Source of the DNA: Ochotona curzoniae | Taxonomy: Eukaryota; Chordata; Mammalia; Lagomorpha; Ochotonidae | Length of the DNA stretch: 64,000 nt | Assembly: GCF_017591425.1 (NCBI RefSeq) | Contig: NW_024465887.1 | Location: 62,001 to 126,000 of the forward strand | Direction: 5' to 3' | Part shown: positions 59,290-64,000 of the stretch, in pieces | Numbering within the stretch: the first letter of the stretch is position 1 | Layout of the letters: the number at the start of each line of letters is the position of its first letter | Position numbers and translations under genes: made by a program | The notes under the pieces: model-generated | What the model was told of the DNA's origin: nothing | Database searches by the model: none | The model's input: only the letters and a program-made list of their open reading frames with translations

Positions 59290-60417
59290 CATAGGCTCAT
59301 GTTTTTTTCCTTATAACAATTTATTTCAGAATAATTTTAAATGTATATAATAAAATTTGTGAGGTAGTGATAGAGTTTTTATATACCTTTCATCCCACTC
59401 CCCTAAGAACATCTTATGTTAGTAAATTTGTCACAATAAACGGACCATTCCCCAGCTCTCCCTGTTGTGTTTAATCTGAACTTCTTGTATATCTTACTCC
59501 TTCCAATCTCTAGTAATCAGTATTCTATGTTAAGATTGAGCTTTTTTTTTTTTTTTTTAATTTTTACTCCGACGTATAAGGAAGAATATGCAGAATTGTC
59601 TTTCTCTGGCTCACTTCATTCCATATTATGTCCTTCAGTGTCATCCATTTTGCTGCAAACAACAGGACTTCATTTTCCATTCTGGCTGCATGGTATATTT
59701 TCTTTATTCATTCATCTGATGTTGGACACCTTGGTTGATTTCCTATTGTGGCTGCTGTGACCCATATTGTTGTCAACATGGCAAAGCTGTCATCTCTTTG
59801 ATATCCTATTAGTGTGTTAGCTAGACCATAACGTATCTCCATGTCCTGTTTTTAACAAAATCTCTCTTAATGTCTCCTTTTTAATTTTAAATATTTCTCT
59901 TTGTTAGTCTGACTAAAGGTTGGTTCATTTTGTTTATATCCTTTTAAATGAGTTTTTCAGTTTGTTGATCTTTTGTACTTTTTCATTTTCATTTATTTGT
60001 TCTGTAGTTATTATTTTTGCCTCGTTCTTATTTTAGGTTTGGTTTCTTCTTCTTCCTCTTCTTTTTTTTTTTTTTTTTTCTAGTTCTTGAGGTAGACCAA
60101 TAGCTTTTTTTGTTGAAGTTACTTGTACTTTTCACTGTAGGCACTTACTGGTATAAACTTCCCTCTTAGTACTACTTCTGCTGTACCCCTTGGGTTTTTA
60201 TGTGTTGTATTTTCATGTTCATTTGTTTTAAGAAAGATTTCCTTTTTAATTTCTTCAGAAAAATCGCTGGCAACCAGGAGCAGCTTGTAGAGTTTCCACG
60301 TATTTAAATTTTCTTTTGTTGTTCTTGTTGACTTCTAGTTTTATTCTTTGTGATGTGAAGATCTATGGAAGGTTTAAATCTTCTTCAGTTTATGAAACTT
60401 GATTTGCGGTCTAATTT
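59290..60417 (-). mobile_element. LINE-1 remnant, copy C
   Basis: Inverted duplicate of 7957-9085. It ends where the ERV3 5' LTR begins at 60418. Confidence 0.75.
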
Positions 60418-60732
60418 TGTGATAGGGTGCAGCTGGCTGGCTAATGGCACCCCAAGGCAGTACTAGGTTTCCAGCGATGGATAAACACAGCTATCTGCTT
60501 CTGTACCTGATTGGCCTGGTATGCAAGTTGATTGATTAGTAATAGGTACCACCTGAGTTGACTCAAAATGCCCAGCTGCTTTGGCTTAATGAGAGCTTAA
60601 AAACCCCTAGCTCTGGCTGGGTGGTGCAGTTGTTCCTGCGATGTGGCTTGGAGCTGCGGTTGCCAAGCTTAGTCCATGAAGACTCCTCCTCACATCCTGC
60701 ACTTGTGTCCGTTGGTGCTCTCGCCAAGATTT

Positions 60733-60750
60733 TGGAGGCCCCAGCCAGAG
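60733..60750 (+). other. ERV3 primer binding site, tRNA-Thr-like
   Basis: TGGAGGCCCCAGCCAGAG lies 6 bp after the LTR end. It matches the complement of tRNA-Thr (TGGAGGCCCCAGCGAGAA) at 16 of 18 positions. The same site is at 7641-7624 and 40135-40118 on the minus strand. Confidence 0.75.
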
Positions 60751-61214
60751 TTAAGTCTCTGGTGAGAGCTTAGCAGTGGCCGTCCTTTGTTCTGGAATCT
60801 GGCTTGGCAATCTGGGGAGGTCACCATGAAGCGACTTGATAAGGTCCCTCAGCGTATCCAGCTTCCTGACTCACGGGCTTCGTGCTGAGTTTTCGGAGGA
60901 GGAGTCATTCCTGGTTATAGGTGAGTTTATATCCCACCACTTGTTTCTATTCGGAGTACTCATCTGGGACTCTGAGGAGGCTGGGCACAGCATAACTTGT
61001 TGAGTTGGGTTCTATACACAATGTAATTATGAGCCGTCGGGCTTGGGTCCCCAGGTTTCTGGGTTTCCGTCAGGTTTGATTCTCAGGTGTTTGAGTTCCT
61101 CTCAGTTTTGTGTTGTAGCAGCCGCTAGTGAGAGTGGCAGGCACCGGTGTTTGGAAATTTGTTGTTCTAAGGATGTTCTGTTCTGTCTCATTTGAGCTTC
61201 ATTTTTGTCTGAAC

Positions 61215-61331
61215 ATGGGGCAAAGCACAGTCTATCAAGTTTTTGGTTTCCTGTTAGGTTTCTGGATCGAGTGTGGCAACCACTCGTCTGTTGTGATGTC
61301 TGTCTATATTGTTAAAACTGTGTTTAAATAG
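61215..61331 (+). pseudogene. gag: ERV3 gag stub
   Basis: A 38-codon frame starting MGQSTVYQVFGFLLGFWIEC, with the MGQ myristoylation start, about 480 bp after the primer site. This is the leader length expected of a gammaretrovirus-like element. The frame stops at TAG and no capsid follows. Equivalent stubs are at 7159-7043 and 39653-39537 on the minus strand. Confidence 0.55.
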
Positions 61332-64000
61332 GTCGAGTGCTGCGACAATTGGTAATCAGAGCTCTATTCTAACAGTTCCCTGGGGTGTAGTTTGCAAGTT
61401 TGAGTTTAAAGAATTTTCTGTTCCAGAAAACTAAAGGTAGATGTGCTTAAGAGGTGGTGTTCTACAGTAGCATTGTTTGGTCATCGTGTCCCTTGAAACT
61501 GAATGAGGAATGGTCTTGTAATAGATCTTGGTTTTATGCCACTCCTTTCTAGCTAGTGTTGCTTTAGGAAAATTTCAGAGTGTGTCATTGTTTGCTGGGT
61601 CAGGAGATGTTAAATGTACAAATTGGCAGATAAACAAGGAAAATATTTCTAATCGTGAAAGCAAATACTCCCAGCCTCTTAAATATTTAACAAACTGTTA
61701 AATATACTGAATGTGTTTCTAATGTGTTGCTAAACTGTGCAAATACTGTGCTAAGATTATTTTAAATTATAAACTGACTTCCTAGCTAGGTGCAGGATCA
61801 AGGAATTTGGCAGATGGAATGTCTTTGGGTTGCATGTAAAATATTTGCAGAAAATTTGAGTGACTATCTGAATTACTTGAAGTCTAAGTTGAAATTGTAA
61901 AACGATGCTGTCAAGTTCTTATTGTTTTTGAAAGAGCCAAGTTTTAAAAGATGCTTTGAGTAAGGTCTCCTGGCATATTTGGGAGGTTTGGTTACTCTGA
62001 CATTAAGATGGGCCCCTGGGCATCTCAAAAGGAGAAGAAAATACGAAAGTCAGATATTTCTTTTCCCCTCTGGTTAAAAAAAACCGAATTTGGTTATTTG
62101 GATTGTATGCAAAATATTGCCAAGATGTAAAATTAAGCTATATAATTCTTGTGATACAAACGTGCTTAATATGTTGGAAATTTCATGGTTCTGTGTTACT
62201 ATCAATCATGGTTGCTAAAAGGGACAAAAGTTTGAAAGCACCTGAGGGATTTTTCAAAACTGCCGTGTGACTCCTTTCCAATTCAATGAGTTTAACTATT
62301 TCTGTTGTCAGGATTTTGAGATTGTTTTAACAGGATGGGGTTGAAAATATTAGAGTGCTTGTCTTCAATAGTCCCTCAGGTTACAGTAAAATAGCAATTC
62401 TCAGGAAGCCCTACAATTTCAAAGGATTAAGTGTCACTTTTTAATACTTCATCTGCAACTGTTCTGAGTGAAGAAAGTGGGCCCCAAACCCGTGCTGAAA
62501 TAGAGGCACAGGGAATTATCAGTCAAGTAGTTACAGGGGTACCAAACAATGGAAGCCTGTTTCTTATGAGGCCTGAGGGTTTAAGACTGTAGTGAGTACA
62601 CCTGGAGCGTACTGCAGACAGCAATCTGGCTTTGCACAATGACGTTCTCCAGCATTGCAACTTAATGTCTGCCTTGGATTGGCATTTTGTCTCTGGGAGT
62701 TTGTTAAGTCTGTGATTGTCGTGTGACTGTTTGTATAAAGTACACGTAAACTATAGTACACTGTTTATAAAGTTGTATGTTGTCTTCAACTTCACGTAGC
62801 ATATTCATTTCCTCACACCTGCAACCAACATAGCACTGGGTTTTCAATCATGTGCAAGTTAACAGACCAATGCATATGGCTACAATAGATGCAAGCATTG
62901 AAAATCTTTGTAGCTTTGGACTAGCTACCGTTCTATTCAGGGGAACTCATCCTTCCTGAAGTTGTAGTTCTGGTCTTATGAACTGGTGCTTCCTTGGCAA
63001 CTAAACTTGTTCAGCAGAATGATCTAGATGTTGGCATGAGCTAGCCACAGTTGATCAACCTTTGAGACTCTTGGGAAGCAGGCCTAAGCCTGTCCTATGG
63101 TTAAAGATACAAACTTGATTTGTTTATGTTGACTTTGAGCTTTGTGTCCATTGCCTGCCAGAATTATACAGAATGTGATTCCTAGTAAGGTAATGTTGGC
63201 CTAGTACTCTCAGGTGTTAACCCATGTCTATAGAACAGATGACAAAAAGTATCAGGTGAGGTTAGCGTAAGGCCTATTCCTTCTAAAACCACTTTGATGC
63301 TATGTGTCTTAAAAGGGTATCTGACACTGACTCCTTGTCAGATGTTTCCCTCCAAAAAATCAGACTGGATCAATAACCTGGTCAAATTAAACCTGGCAAC
63401 AAGGGAGAAATTGAACATGAACATGATTTATTAGCTCTGATTTTTGGGAAATGAATCTTCATTGCAAGGAGGGCATGAAAATCAAGATGGAGTCACTGGT
63501 GTCAATCCTAAGCCAAATTGATGAAAGCTGACAGGTTCTGAAGGGAGGGTCTTTATGTGTGATTGTTGAAATGTACCCTCTAGAGGGTGCCCACTTAAAA
63601 ACAGATGACTTAATGCTAGAATCTGTATATGGCAGCCTCAATGAGGTACTGAGGAAGATCTTTAATCTCTTTATCTGAGAAATAAGGATTAAGGCTAGGC
63701 AAATTGACTGAATCTTATTACAAGATCGTAACATTGTTACCTGAAGCTTGCTGATTTATCTGAGAACAGCTATTTGTGAGTTACTTGGGAGATGGAATAG
63801 GTCACGTTTAGATAGTCCACCACAGTGCACACAGATCACTGTGCATTGTCACTCTAAAGGGCAGATCACTGGCTCAATTCTTCCTCCTTGGAAGATACTA
63901 ATTAAGTCACACCTTGCTTCCAGATCCCTTTGGGGAGTCTGTATGTGACTGTCAGTCCAGACTAACGGCAACCACCATACTAACTCAGTAGCCAAGGAGG

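Larger units (their letters stand above)
57229..64000 (-). repeat. Segmental duplicon, inverted copy C, distal piece
   Basis: The reverse complement matches 11149 down to 4372 (copy B 43643 down to 36866) and runs off the window. Similarity starts abruptly at 57229, where a GC-rich minisatellite fragment meets the LINE-1 reverse-transcriptase remnant. At two of the sites where A and B differ (near 9625 and 10256), C agrees with A. Confidence 0.9.
60418..64000 (+). mobile_element. ERV3 copy C, cut by the window end
   Basis: The inverted duplicate, so the provirus reads on the plus strand. It has 5' LTR 60418-60726, primer site 60733-60750, splice donor ATAG/GTGAGT at 60920/60921 and gag start 61215. 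The 3' LTR lies beyond the window. Confidence 0.8.

Overview
The window is mammalian genomic DNA, most likely from a lagomorph and probably a pika (Ochotona). It is full of the tRNA-derived C-type SINE typical of lagomorphs: a B-box-like GGTTCTAATCC, a GATCCCATATGGG core, and an AATAAA-rich tail. It also holds LINE-1 remnants. The species call is an inference from repeat type only. I see no intact protein-coding gene; almost every open frame falls inside a repeat or is unsupported.

The window is a mosaic of recent segmental duplications. Duplicon A (about 1-26546, plus) and duplicon B (about 29532-46889, plus) are near-identical direct copies. A third copy is inverted and in two pieces, 47235-51330 (matching 29536-33161) and 57229-64000 (matching 11149 down to 4372). 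Between the copies lie two broken pieces of the mitotic kinesin gene KIF20B. On the plus strand, a mid-gene exon (26803-27087) sits next to the terminal exon (29236-29313). On the minus strand are the last four exons (56105 to 51529), with a premature stop in the penultimate one. In both orientations the KIF20B 3' end runs straight into the duplicon, so the duplicated unit is probably partial KIF20B plus duplicon.

Shared layers of the duplicon, oldest first, are: (1) an internally deleted LINE-1; (2) a degenerate class I endogenous retrovirus with a tRNA-Thr-like primer site, inserted antisense into the LINE-1 endonuclease region; (3) a LINE-1 3' UTR and a second ORF2 fragment; (4) several SINEs; and (5) a GC-rich CpG-island-like block with a minisatellite.

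Two young endogenous retroviruses are found only in copy A, and copy B preserves both empty sites. ERV1 (12010-18295, minus) has two 385-bp LTRs that I read as identical, a 5-bp target duplication and decayed gag, pol and env. ERV2 (20090-26010, plus) has 459-bp LTRs differing at one visible base, a 6-bp target duplication and a tRNA-Lys-type primer site. It keeps only a 54-codon gag stub and about 4.6 kb of unrecognised interior, yet has a motif series matching the constitutive transport element (CTE) of type D retroviruses next to its polypurine tract. It looks like a non-autonomous element moved in trans.

The copies also differ by other events. A carries a 2.97-kb deletion with microhomology. 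B carries a deletion from recombination between two SINEs. The minus-strand KIF20B copy has a private SINE, and the minisatellite length varies.
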